Below, one piece after another: positions 12,271 through 22,347 of a stretch of DNA of 64,000 bases; the first letter of the stretch is position 1, and every line of letters begins with the position of its first letter. Location: NCBI GenBank assembly GCA_947069175.1, contig CAMTDV010000030.1, forward strand, positions 98,976,411 to 99,040,410, written 5' to 3'. Made by a program: the position numbers and the translations under genes. Under the pieces are notes generated by a model. The model made no database searches. It was not told the origin of the DNA and was given only the letters and a program-made list of their open reading frames with translations. This stretch comes from Scalesia atractyloides (lineage: Eukaryota > Streptophyta > Magnoliopsida > Asterales > Asteraceae).

Positions 12271-13045
12271 ATTGTGGTATCCAGTTATTGTTGTCGACGT
12301 AGATAATTCTCTCATTCATTGTCATGGTCACACTACGTATTTGAAACTCTACGCATAAATTCCCATAAAATTTGGCGCTAATTTAAAAGACCTTGATAAA
12401 CTCGCCTTTTTGATCCTTGGTGTCACTTTTTGAACTCTAAAGATGATGATATATTGTTATTATGACCATGCCATTTTGAACCTATTTTCGCGTCCTTATA
12501 ATGAAGTCTCCTGGCGATGTATGTAATACTCCTAATTCATGCACACGTTCTAGTTCAATCTTTCAAACTTGTCGGCGTACGTGTTTGACGAAGTACACAC
12601 TCAGTTATCTACAGGGATCTTAGTGAATCTATTCTTATTCGCATACGGGAAAGCTCGACGACTGTGGAGAACCCTCCGATTGAATAGGAGCATTACGAAT
12701 TCGACCAACCATCACTTTTCTACATAAACCTTATTGTGCTACTGACTTCAACGTAACGCTTCTATCGATTGGTGGTATCGGATGATTTCTATTTATATCA
12801 CTTAAGTACTATCAACTATATCCTCATCATCAGATTTATTATCTTCCTTGTGATTCTAAAACAGTTAAATGGAACAGACTGATGACAACCACGTCTTGGT
12901 ATGTTCTTCGTGTCTTATCTTGTTGTGCTGAAATGAATACCATAGTTCTTTCCTAACCCTGTTATACGCTAATACTCGCTTGTCTAAATCACTCTCTACG
13001 AACGTTACTTGAGGAGCACCAAGCCCTACTTAAGTTTAGGTAGTG
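12271..13045 (+). other. Outer element interior, second part, non-coding
   Basis: This is the outer element's internal sequence between the end of element A and the start of the element B fragment. No conserved coding domain is visible. The right border at about 13045 is where homology to element B gag begins. ATCAC occurs at about 12986 and also directly after element B at 25099, which could be the trace of a target duplication, but this is weak. Confidence 0.5.
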
Positions 13046-13271
13046 TAGGAGCACAGGACTTAAAATGTTTGTAGGAGCATTTGTTGGTAGGAGGGTTGTT
13101 GGTGATCTGGTCCTGTTGTTGAGGAGGGTTAGTAGGATTTGCAGCAAGGGCTTGTTGTACTTGTACTACGATGTCAGGTAATATCGTGGCCATTTGATTC
13201 GCGATATGGGTGGCTAAACGTTCCCAAGACTTTTCCGATTTCCTACTTCTTCGATGCGACCTAGACGACAT
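13046..13271 (-). pseudogene. gag N-terminal fragment of a second element B unit
   Basis: The minus strand encodes the first about 70 residues of the element B Gag (MSSRSHRRSRKSEKS start), nearly identical to the copy starting at 21538 (one visible change, R to W, at residue 17). It breaks off after KHFKSC, where unrelated sequence begins. The leader and primer site follow it in the correct order towards the shared LTR at 14081. It is the truncated remains of a second gag-pol unit. Confidence 0.85.
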
Positions 13272-14080
13272 CTACAGGATCATAAAATGAGAAGATTGTG
13301 AGTTTATGATGTCTTCTTAGGTGTCATGTGTCTTTAAGAAAACGAAATAACATAAATATCAATAATGCAACTACATCCAAAGGATGTCTTGGGTTCGCTC
13401 ATGTTGGGCCTCAAATGTCCCCCATACCTTCACCTACATAGTCATGTGGGCCCCCATGGCTATTGGCTTGGTAGGATTCACATTAGTATTGGCAATTTAA
13501 CACTTGCATCCCCCGAATGCAAACCACAAAATATGTTCATGAGGTGTTTGGTCGGAACGTGTCCAAGTGTAGACACAATGACAACTCAAAGTGGGATTAG
13601 CTCTCACGACGTTTGGTATAGCATGCTTTGGCCTAATAGGTATTTCGTACTCTCATCGTTAGTCCCCAGGTAGGCAAACTGGTCCTTTATTTTGGATCTA
13701 TACGAATGCCAGCCTAGACAGGACGTTCCGACTACCAGTACTAGTACCCTTCCAGTTACTACATGCCCGTCATGAGAACTCACTTTGATGAGATTTGAAA
13801 ACACGAAAATCATTGTAAAATCAATCATGATGTGGTGTGTGCTTGCATGGATGTGATATGTTATGATTATACAATTTCATGATAGGCATTATTTGATAAT
13901 ACATACTTATGAACATGCTTGAACAATATCAAATGTAACATTTAACATAAACATATAAACATCATGAAATTTGGCATATAACACACAAAATTCTTATAAG
14001 TTTCTAATCGACTATAGTATAGGCTCTAAGGGTCTAATAACCTATCCTATATCCCTATAGTCATGGCTCTGATACCAATC
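13272..14080 (-). mobile_element. Leader and primer site of the truncated element B unit
   Basis: The segment is collinear, without indels, with 21539-22347 (offset 8267) and differs by very few bases, such as A against G at 13571. The primer site complement TGGCTCTGATACCA lies at 14064-14077 next to the LTR. Its position outside the left LTR shows that this LTR is shared by two internal regions. Confidence 0.85.
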
Positions 14081-14532
14081 TGTCACACCCCGACCCGCAG
14101 CGGAAATAAGAGTCGGGGCATAATTGGGTTATCACCAAAGCACATGACATTTACTATTATGTTTCATAATTAAATGAAGTCAAAGTTACATTTCTCAAAC
14201 ATCCAAACATGTTCATTCATTACAAGGGAAAATAACCAAACATAATAATCCAAATCCTAAATCGTTTTATTTCTTCTAATCCAGGTCCTATGTGTTCCTA
14301 GCTGCTGCTGGTTCACCTGTATCATGTGTAAAATAGGAGGTTTTTGGGTCAACATAAGTTGGCGAGTGAACCTTATAGATAAACATTTGATAATGATTTT
14401 CTGGTTAGTTTATCAATAAAATATTGTGCATAATCATAAAAGAGCACATGTATGAAATCAAACATTGGCAAACATCAATTAACAATCGATAGCATACATG
14501 AACATACCAACATCATATAACAATTAACATAA

Positions 14533-14770
14533 TTGAACTGTGCGATCAAGGCTCAATCAAACGGAGCCGATCGTATTGCATGAACTGGAAATGCAAATTG
14601 AACTGTGCGCTCAAGGCTCAATCAAACGGAGCCGAACGTATTGCATGAACTGGAAATGTAAATTGAACTGTGCACTCAAGGCTCAATCAAACGGAGCCGA
14701 GCGTATTGCATGTATTGAAATGTAAAATGAAATGACCGATCAAGGCTCAATCAAACGGAGCCGATCGTGC
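14533..14770 (-). repeat. Four tandem CGATCGGCTCC hairpin repeats
   Basis: Four copies of a unit of about 62 bases containing TCAAGGCTCAATCAAACGGA are arranged in tandem. Outer stem bases vary between copies and do not always compensate. The second LTR carries the same array at 22801-23038. Confidence 0.85.
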
Positions 14771-15324
14771 GGGCACGCCAAGATCAACCGCATAATTAAA
14801 TGGGGATCCAACTCAACCTCGATGGATGGGGAGCCACGGCCTCGGCAATTGCATGTATTGAAATAATAATTTGCATACAATAATAACTACTTAACAGCAA
14901 CAAACTAATACACATGTCATGATATGATATATGCACAATAACTTGGTTATAATATGTAAATGAACAAGACACATGATACACCCAAAAAACGTGATTAAAA
15001 CGGGGAATTTGAAGGGTTCACTCACATTGGGTGCGTTGAATTTGAGATGGTGAGATGCGCACGATTTAGACGAAGCGAGTCAACGAGGAATCACTAACCT
15101 AAATAATAATGGAAAAATATATTAAATGGATGGATTTTATTAAAGATTTTAATGGGATTTTTAGATATATTTTTGTGAGTTTATGGCTATTTTCTATCCT
15201 TAAAAATGTTATTTTTAAGTATTTTTAATTGATTTTTAAATTAAAATAAACAAATAAATATATAAAAAAAATATTATTATTTTACTGTTTGACCGTTGAC
15301 CGGTTCGGTCAGCGGTAAATGTTT

Positions 15325-15742
15325 GCGCCAAGCGGGATTCGAACCGGTGACCTTCAGTTCACGTGCACGTAGCTCTACCAACTGAGCTACGTGACTAACC
15401 CGTTAGGAACTCAGTTTTAATTATATTTATATACATATTTGACTTAACCGAAAATACCTTTATTTACAAAAACGTTTTAATTCAATTGACCGGTGCTTGG
15501 GACAGGGTTCGAACGCGCGCTATGAAGTTTATCTTGCACACAGTCCACCGCTGGACTATGTGTCTAACCCGGTTATATTCTTGATTTATATTATACTTAA
15601 CAACTACTCGCTCTAACCCGGTTAGTTCATGAATAAAAAGAAATGTTATTACGTAAAGCGTGTGTGTAGTAAGGATCGAACTCGAGACTTGTATATAAAC
15701 TTTGCACACAGTCCACCGCTGGACTGTGTGTCTAACCCGTTT
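15325..15742 (-). repeat. tRNA-like hairpin module array in the element B LTR
   Basis: The minus strand carries, in LTR order, two hairpin modules (stem CACACAGTCCA / TGGACTGTGTG, with one stem mismatch in the 15494-15573 copy) and one tRNA-Lys-like module with D-arm TAGCTCAGTTGGTAGAGC and B-box TTCGAATCC. The array is repeated at 23593-24010 in the other LTR. Confidence 0.7.
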
Positions 15743-16570
15743 ATTATCCGAATTTTAATTACTCTAATCCCGTTTTTAAGTTCGTCTTCTTCATTACAAT
15801 TACCGACTTTACTCAATCATCTGGTTCATGATTTAACTAATTACTAAACATGACGACTAGCTTGAATGTACAAAACCGAACAGTTTGGGGAAAGAAAATA
15901 CCGGACAGGTCGTCTTCCTTAGGGAGTCCGGCGAGAAACAGACAGCTCTGTTTTTGAACCTTCGGCTGAGAGGGTCTAGCAACAGAATTAAGGAATTAGA
16001 TTTGAAATTGAACCAGAGTACATGGATTATTAGTACGATTGAATGTGCTTACCGTTAACTAGCGAGTTTCCGACGAATTCCAGAATTTCTCTGGCGAACA
16101 CAAAAATCCAGAAAAGTCTTCTGTGACTGATTTTGAGTGATGGATTAATGTTAGTAGAGTCCTAACAATAGATTGAAACCGCAAAGGAGGAATATCTTAC
16201 CGGTTTGTGTTGAACACGGTTTTCCGGCGATGTCTGCAGAGAATTCCGGCGAACAGTTTTTGGTGCTCAAATGACTTGAAAACGTGACGAAAAGGAAATG
16301 GAGTGTAGTTGAGACGGTTCTGAATCGCATAAATGATTGGAACCTGAATTATTCGGAGTTTGATAACTTTTCGGTTTTAAAAACCGAAACTTTAAGTTCA
16401 TTCAATTTGAACTTAATTAGAAACCGATATTCGTCGGTTATAAGCTAGCCAGACGAATTTGAACTGATTTGGCGATCGGTTTACCGATTTCCGTTATTCA
16501 GATGGCATTAACGGTTGATTCGTGTTTGCGTATAAGACCCAATTGTTTTCCTAAGGTTAACAGAAAACAC

Positions 16571-16647
16571 TTGGTGGCGGAGTGGTTTGGGAAGTGGATG
16601 ATAAATCGTTGGAGACAGCTGACCCGGGTTCGAGTCCCGGCAGCTAC
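16571..16647 (+). other. Class-II-tRNA-like block, antisense to element B
   Basis: The plus strand shows TGGTGGCGGAGTGG (A box) and a 5-bp T-arm CCGGG/CCCGG around TTCGAGT (B box). The copy in the other LTR is at 24839-24915 and has one T-arm-flanking change (CAGCTAC to CAACTAC). No acceptor stem forms. Confidence 0.55.
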
Positions 16648-16830
16648 AAATGTTTTTTATTTATTTTATTTTAACTTTTTATCAAATATAATTTTTATGG
16701 TTTAGTTTATTTATTAATTATGTAATGTTTAAACCCAAAATAATCATAAATAATTAATGAAATTTCATAACTTGGTACAAGATTACAAAACGGAGCGGGT
16801 TTTGGAGACCCGATTTTTACAAATGTTACA

Positions 16831-16862
16831 GTATCCCCTACTTTTAGGAATTTCGTCCCGAA
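16831..16862 (-). promoter_or_regulatory. Polypurine tract region of element B
   Basis: The minus strand reads TTTCGGGACGAAATTCC followed by AAAAGTAGGGGATAC, abutting the LTR start at 16830. It lies just downstream of the gag-pol stop codon. Confidence 0.8.
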
Positions 16863-16864
16863 AT

Positions 16865-19800
16865 TTAAACAGTTGAAGTAGTAGGGAAAAGATGAGGGTA
16901 TTTTTCACGCATTGAGTCTTCACGTTCCCAAGTAAACTCAGGTCCCCGTTTCGACTCCCAGCGTACCCTAACAATAGGAATGCGACTTCGTCGTAAACGC
17001 TTTTCTCCATAGTCCATAATCTCCACTAGTCTTTCAATAAAATGCATGGATTCATCAATCTGAATATCTTCCAGTGGAATATGGAGATTCTCATCAGCGA
17101 GACACTTCTTCAAGTTCGACACGTGGAATGTGGGATGAATCCTGTCGAGTTCTTCCGGTAGGTCAAGCTTGTATGCTACAGGACCTACTCTTTCGAGTAT
17201 CTTGAAAGGTCCTACGTAACATGGTGCTAGCTTTCCCTTTTGACCAAAACGAACTACTCCCTTCCACGGTGATACTTTTAAAAGTACATTATCACCAATG
17301 CTAAACTCCAAGGGCTTCCGTCGTTTATCTGCGTAACTCTTTTGACGACTTTGAGCCGCTAGAAGATTGTTTCGAATTTGATGAATCTTATCTGTGGTTT
17401 CTTGGATCAATTCTGGACCAGTAATTTGTGCTTCCCCAATTTCGTGCCAACAAACAGGAGATCGGCACTTTCGACCATATAAAGCTTCAAAAGGTGCCAT
17501 GCCAATGCTAGAATGATAACTGTTGTTGTACGAAAATTCAACTAACGGTAGATGGGCGTCCCAATTTCCCTTGAAGTCTATGACACATGCTCTAAGCATA
17601 TCCTCGAGGGTTTGAATGGTGCGCTCAGACTGTCCATCAGTTTGAGGATGGTAGGCGGTACTGAGATCTAATCGAGTGCCCATAGCGGATTGTACTGCTT
17701 GCCATGTTCGTGAGGTGAAACGACCATCACGATCAGAAATAATACTTATTGGTACCCCGTGCCGGCTTACGATTTCGTTGATATAAATACGAGCAAGCTT
17801 ATCGTTCTTGAAATCTTCTCGAATAGGGATAAAGTGACCTGATTTTGTAAGTCGGTCTATAACCACCCATATAGTGTCATACCCACTAGAAGTGCGAGGT
17901 AACCCAGTAATGAAATCCATGGTTATATTTTCCCACTTCCATACAGGTATTTCTGGTTGGACTAGAAGTCCTGAGGGTCTTTGGTGTTCAGCCTTCACCT
18001 TAGAACATGTGAGACACTTGGAAACGAAAACGGCAATATCTTTCTTCATTCCAGGCCACCAATAGGTGTACCGTAGGTCTTGATACATCTTATCAGCTCC
18101 TGGGTGTATAGAATATCGCGTCTTATGAGCTTCATGCATGAGTGTTTCACGAAGATTGATGTGGTTAGGAATCCATATACGATCCAGGTAATACAAAATA
18201 CCATCAGATTTAGTTTCAAGTTTTAGCTCGGCTCCGCAGGATATCTCTTTTTGTACATCTTCCTCTGTTATTGAAACGTGTTGAGCTTCTCGAATTTGAT
18301 CCTTAACATTGGTTATAATTTGCGAACATAGAAGGTGAATGGAGTTTGCATAACCCTTTCGACTAAGTGCATCAGCCACCACATTTGCTTTACCAGGGTG
18401 GTATCTGATTTCACAGTCGTAATCATTTAGGAGTTCGACCCATCTTCGTTGCCTCATATTTAACTCTTTCTGATTGAAGATATGTTGAAGACTCTTGTGG
18501 TCAGTGTAGATTTCACACTTCGTACCATAGAGATAATGTCTCCATATCTTAAGAGCAAATACGACAGCTCCAAGTTCAAGGTCATGAGTGGTGTAGTTCT
18601 TTTCGTGTGTCTTGAGTTGCCTTGAGGCATAAGCTATGACTTTTCCTCTTTGCATGAGAACGCAACCTAATCCTTGCCCTGACACGTCGCAATAGACTAC
18701 AAAATCATCACAACCTTCAGGAAGTGTGAGGATTGGTGCATCACAAAGTTTTTGCTTGAGAGTTTGAAAAGCTTCTTCTTGCTTGGGTCCCCATACAAAT
18801 GGTTTCCCTTTATGGGTTAAAGCCGTGAGTGGCACAGCAATGCGAGAGAAGTTTGAAATGAACCGACGATAATAGCCAGCAAGTCCAAGAAAAGACCTTA
18901 CTTCAGTTGGTGCTCGTGGAACTTGCCATTCTTGAACTGCTTTGATCTTTGATGGGTCCACATGTATTCCTTTATCATTGACTACATGCCCGAGAAATTG
19001 CACCTCTTTTAACCAGAATTCACATTTAGAGAACTTGGCATAAAGCTTTTCCTTTTCTAGAAGTGCAAGAACAAGTCGCAGATGACGCTCATGATCAGCT
19101 TTAGATTTTGAATAGATAAGAATATCGTCGATGAATACAATGACAAATCGATCAAGGTAAGGTTTGCAGACTCTATTCATTAGGTCCATGAAAACAGCTG
19201 GTGCGTTGGTTAATCCAAACGGCATAACCATGAATTCATAGTGACCATATCGAGTTCGAAAAGCAGTTTTAGGGACGTCTTCTTCATGCACTCTAAGCTG
19301 ATGATAGCCAGATCGAAGGTCGATTTTCGAAAAGCAACTGGCACCTTGTAGTTGGTCAAGAAGATCATCTATGCGAGGTAAAGGATATCGATTTTTGATA
19401 GTTAACTTGTTGAGCTCTCTGTAGTCGATGCACATGCGAAAAGATCCATCTTTCTTCTTTACAAAAAGTACAGGTGCACCCCAAGGCGATGAGCTGGGGC
19501 GTATGAATCCCTTGTCAGTCAACTCTTGCAATTGACTGGCTAGCTCTTGCATTTCAGAGGGGGCTAACCTATATGGAGATTTTGCCACTGGTGTAGCACC
19601 AGGTATAAGATCGATACGGAATTCGACATCTCTGATTGGAGGAAGTCCTGAAATGTCGTCAGGAAAAACTTGTGGAAAATCTTTTACAACAGGAATATCT
19701 TCAAGTTTCTTCTCTGTGGTCCCCTTCTTGATGATATGGGCTAAAAACGCGACATAATTCTTGCGAAGGTATTTTTGAGCTTGAAGACAAGTCATTAAGT

Positions 19801-21538
19801 TGAGCCCTTTCGACGAGGTTTCTCCAAAGATTCGAAGAGTCTGACCGTTTGAAAGAGGAATACGAATAAATTTCTCATGACATACAACTTCCGCATGATG
19901 TAGACTGAGCCAATCCATACCGATTATGATGTCAAAACTTCCCAGCTTCATAGGAATAAGATCGACTGAGAATTCGTGGTCGTTTAAGGTGAGTGTACAG
20001 TTGCGTAAAATAGATTCTAATGAAACAGGTTTTCCGTCCGCAACTTCTACCGTTATGGATTCCGCGAGCTTATCCCGATTTTTACTTAAGATAGGTTCAA
20101 ACTCTAATGACACGAAACTTCTATCCGCACCAGTATCAAATAACATAGAGGCATATCTACCATTTATAAGAAACGTACCGTTGACCACATTGCCGTCAGC
20201 TCTGGCCTGGTTTGCGTTAATATTGAAAGCCCTTCCTCTAGCAGGTGGAGGAGCTTGGTTCGCTTGATTCACAGGATTGGCTTGGGCCTGAGCATGAATA
20301 ATATTAACCAGCCTTGGACATGTGTTCCTGAAATGACTTGGGTCGCCGCAGTTGAAACAAGCCCGCATAGGTTGGCCCATAGGGTAATTGGGTTGATAGT
20401 AGGTTTGGGCTAACTGTTGAGTGGGTGGAAATGGTAGCTGTTGTTGGGCCTGACCCATTAATTGTTGGTGGGTTTGGGTTATAGGTTGGTGGCGGTTTGT
20501 TCGTTGGAGCGTGCGGCAGTTTTGAGCAGTGTGTCCGGCGCGACCGCAGCCGGTACAGTATTGGCAAGGATAGTCAGGGGAGTGGTCATACTGACAACGG
20601 TTACATTTTGGTAGTGGCACTGTGTATGGTTTTCTGTATGGCGCGGGTGGAGGAGTGGCTTGAGTGATGGGTGCAGCAGGAACAGGGGTGTTGGTTTGGG
20701 TGACTGCAAAGTTCCTAGTGTTACGCTTCCTCTTGTTAGCAAATTTAGAGGAAGGAGTGTGGTGGTTTGAGGTTTGTCCCTCAGCAGGGGTTTTCTTCTT
20801 TTCCTCCTTGAACTTCCCATTGCGAATTCGGTTTTCGGTCAGTTCTGTTGCCAACTCCATGGCAGCTTCGAGTGTTACCGGTGAAACGCTGAGGACCGAA
20901 TCTTGGATTTTCGAGGGAAGTCCTCGAATGTAATGTTCGATCAGACGGTAGGTTGGAGTGAATAAGTTTGGAACCATTTGGTTCAACTCCAAGAACCTTT
21001 TGTTGTAAGTAGAGTGATCACCATCTTTTTGCTTCAAGGCATGAAATTCATCCTCTAATTTCTTAATTACACTCCTAGGACAAAATCGCCTAGTCATGAT
21101 TTCCCTTAACTCCTCCCAAGTTAAGGCCAACGCATCTTCTGTTCCCCTCTTTCCTTTCTCCGTATTCCACCAAGTGAGAGCTACACCAAGTAGTCTCCCG
21201 GTGGCGTAACGAACTTTGCGATCCTCAAGACAATCGCAGTTTAAGAAAACGTTTTCCATCTCCTCGAACCAATGTAGGAGAGCAGTGACTCCCTCGGTCC
21301 CTTCGAATTTCGGAGGATCACAGGACTTAAAATGTTTGTAGGAGCATTTGTTGGTAGGAGGGTTGTTGATGATCTGGTCCTGTTGTTGAGGAGGGTTAGT
21401 AGGATTTGCAGCAAGGGCTTGTTGTACTTGTACTACGATGTCAGGTAATATCGTGGCCATTTGATTCGCGATATGGGTGGCTAAACGTTCCCGAGACTTT
21501 TCCGATTTCCTACTTCTTCGATGCGACCTAGACGACAT
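16865..21538 (-). CDS. Intact Ty3 gag-pol polyprotein (Tekay/Del-like chromovirus)
   Basis: A single open frame of 1557 codons without stop or frameshift. Order: Gag capsid-type domain at about 70-235; two CCHC knuckles at about 328-341 (CTGCGRAGHTAQNC) and 394-407 (CFNCGDPSHFRNTC); aspartic protease with DTGA at about 468; reverse transcriptase with FIDD at about 802-805; RNase H from about 945 (first Asp about 951); integrase HHCC about 1134-1172; integrase D,D,E at about 1207, 1268 and 1304; and a chromodomain-like tail from about 1518 ending WEREDSMREKYPHLF. The tail, long LTRs and iMet primer fit the Tekay/Del group; that placement is inference. Gag and Pol are one frame, as usual in this group. 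The start follows an 809-base leader. With nearly identical LTRs this looks like a recent, possibly competent copy, or a recent donor for element C. Confidence 0.93.
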   Translation of the reverse strand: MSSRSHRRSRKSEKSRERLATHIANQMATILPDIVVQVQQALAANPTNPPQQQDQIINNPPTNKCSYKHFKSCDPPKFEGTEGVTALLHWFEEMENVFLNCDCLEDRKVRYATGRLLGVALTWWNTEKGKRGTEDALALTWEELREIMTRRFCPRSVIKKLEDEFHALKQKDGDHSTYNKRFLELNQMVPNLFTPTYRLIEHYIRGLPSKIQDSVLSVSPVTLEAAMELATELTENRIRNGKFKEEKKKTPAEGQTSNHHTPSSKFANKRKRNTRNFAVTQTNTPVPAAPITQATPPPAPYRKPYTVPLPKCNRCQYDHSPDYPCQYCTGCGRAGHTAQNCRTLQRTNRHQPITQTHQQLMGQAQQQLPFPPTQQLAQTYYQPNYPMGQPMRACFNCGDPSHFRNTCPRLVNIIHAQAQANPVNQANQAPPPARGRAFNINANQARADGNVVNGTFLINGRYASMLFDTGADRSFVSLEFEPILSKNRDKLAESITVEVADGKPVSLESILRNCTLTLNDHEFSVDLIPMKLGSFDIIIGMDWLSLHHAEVVCHEKFIRIPLSNGQTLRIFGETSSKGLNLMTCLQAQKYLRKNYVAFLAHIIKKGTTEKKLEDIPVVKDFPQVFPDDISGLPPIRDVEFRIDLIPGATPVAKSPYRLAPSEMQELASQLQELTDKGFIRPSSSPWGAPVLFVKKKDGSFRMCIDYRELNKLTIKNRYPLPRIDDLLDQLQGASCFSKIDLRSGYHQLRVHEEDVPKTAFRTRYGHYEFMVMPFGLTNAPAVFMDLMNRVCKPYLDRFVIVFIDDILIYSKSKADHERHLRLVLALLEKEKLYAKFSKCEFWLKEVQFLGHVVNDKGIHVDPSKIKAVQEWQVPRAPTEVRSFLGLAGYYRRFISNFSRIAVPLTALTHKGKPFVWGPKQEEAFQTLKQKLCDAPILTLPEGCDDFVVYCDVSGQGLGCVLMQRGKVIAYASRQLKTHEKNYTTHDLELGAVVFALKIWRHYLYGTKCEIYTDHKSLQHIFNQKELNMRQRRWVELLNDYDCEIRYHPGKANVVADALSRKGYANSIHLLCSQIITNVKDQIREAQHVSITEEDVQKEISCGAELKLETKSDGILYYLDRIWIPNHINLRETLMHEAHKTRYSIHPGADKMYQDLRYTYWWPGMKKDIAVFVSKCLTCSKVKAEHQRPSGLLVQPEIPVWKWENITMDFITGLPRTSSGYDTIWVVIDRLTKSGHFIPIREDFKNDKLARIYINEIVSRHGVPISIISDRDGRFTSRTWQAVQSAMGTRLDLSTAYHPQTDGQSERTIQTLEDMLRACVIDFKGNWDAHLPLVEFSYNNSYHSSIGMAPFEALYGRKCRSPVCWHEIGEAQITGPELIQETTDKIHQIRNNLLAAQSRQKSYADKRRKPLEFSIGDNVLLKVSPWKGVVRFGQKGKLAPCYVGPFKILERVGPVAYKLDLPEELDRIHPTFHVSNLKKCLADENLHIPLEDIQIDESMHFIERLVEIMDYGEKRLRRSRIPIVRVRWESKRGPEFTWEREDSMREKYPHLFPTTSTV

Positions 21539-22347
21539 CTACAGGATCATAAAATGAGAAGATTGTGAGTTTATGATGTCTTCTTAGGTGTCATGTGTCT
21601 TTAAGAAAACGAAATAACATAAATATCAATAATGCAACTACATCCAAAGGATGTCTTGGGTTCGCTCATGTTGGGCCTCAAATGTCCCCCATACCTTCAC
21701 CTACATAGTCATGTGGGCCCCCATGGCTATTGGCTTGGTAGGATTCACATTAGTATTGGCAATTTAACACTTGCATCCCCCGAATGCAAACCACAAAATA
21801 TGTTCATGAGGTGTTTGGTCGGAACGTGTCCAGGTGTAGACACAATGACAACTCAAAGTGGGATTAGCTCTCACGACGTTTGGTATAGCATGCTTTGGCC
21901 TAATAGGTATTTCGTACTCTCATCGTTAGTCCCCAGGTAGGCAAACTGGTCCTTTATTTTGGATCTATACGAATGCCAGCCTAGACAGGACGTTCCGACT
22001 ACCAGTACTAGTACCCTTCCAGTTACTACATGCCCGTCATGAGAACTCACTTTGATGAGATTTGAAAACACGAAAATCATTGTAAAATCAATCATGATGT
22101 GGTGTGTGCTTGCATGGATGTGATATGTTATGATTATACAATTTCATGATAGGCATTATTTGATAATACATACTTATGAACATGCTTGAACAATATCAAA
22201 TGTAACATTTAACATAAACATATAAACATCATGAAATTTGGCATATAACACACAAAATTCTTATAAGTTTCTAATCGACTATAGTATAGGCTCTAAGGGT
22301 CTAATAACCTATCCTATATCCCTATAGTCATGGCTCTGATACCAATC
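21539..22347 (-). other. Leader of element B with conserved short ORF
   Basis: This 809-base untranslated leader lies between the primer site (complement at 22331-22344) and the gag start. A 74-codon frame (minus strand, 22095-21871) contains GTSCLGWHSYRSKI and AYLGTNDESTK. A very similar frame lies in the leader of element C (about 57246-57420, plus strand). Conservation at DNA level is also high, so it may be a structured RNA signal rather than a peptide. Confidence 0.6.

Larger units (their letters stand above)
14081..16830 (-). repeat. Left LTR of element B (3' LTR of the intact unit)
   Basis: The LTR is 2750 bp and on the plus strand starts TGTCACACCCCG and ends AAATGTTACA. It is nearly identical to 22348-25098; about five or six substitutions and one C indel were seen by eye. 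It also serves as the 5' LTR of the truncated unit to its left. It contains a tRNA-like block (16571-16647, plus strand), a tRNA-Lys-like module (15325-15399) and two hairpin modules (15494-15573, 15655-15742), all but the first on the minus strand. Confidence 0.9.

Noticed and set aside
14540..14725. 61-codon repetitive frame (also at 22808, and similar ones at 59357-60249)
   Set aside because: Translation of the CGATCGGCTCC tandem repeats in LTRs and element C; no start context or conservation as protein.
16783..17010. 75-codon minus-strand frame overlapping the gag-pol end
   Set aside because: Alternative frame of the true gag-pol C-terminus. It matches the shifted tail in element A only because A lost a base.
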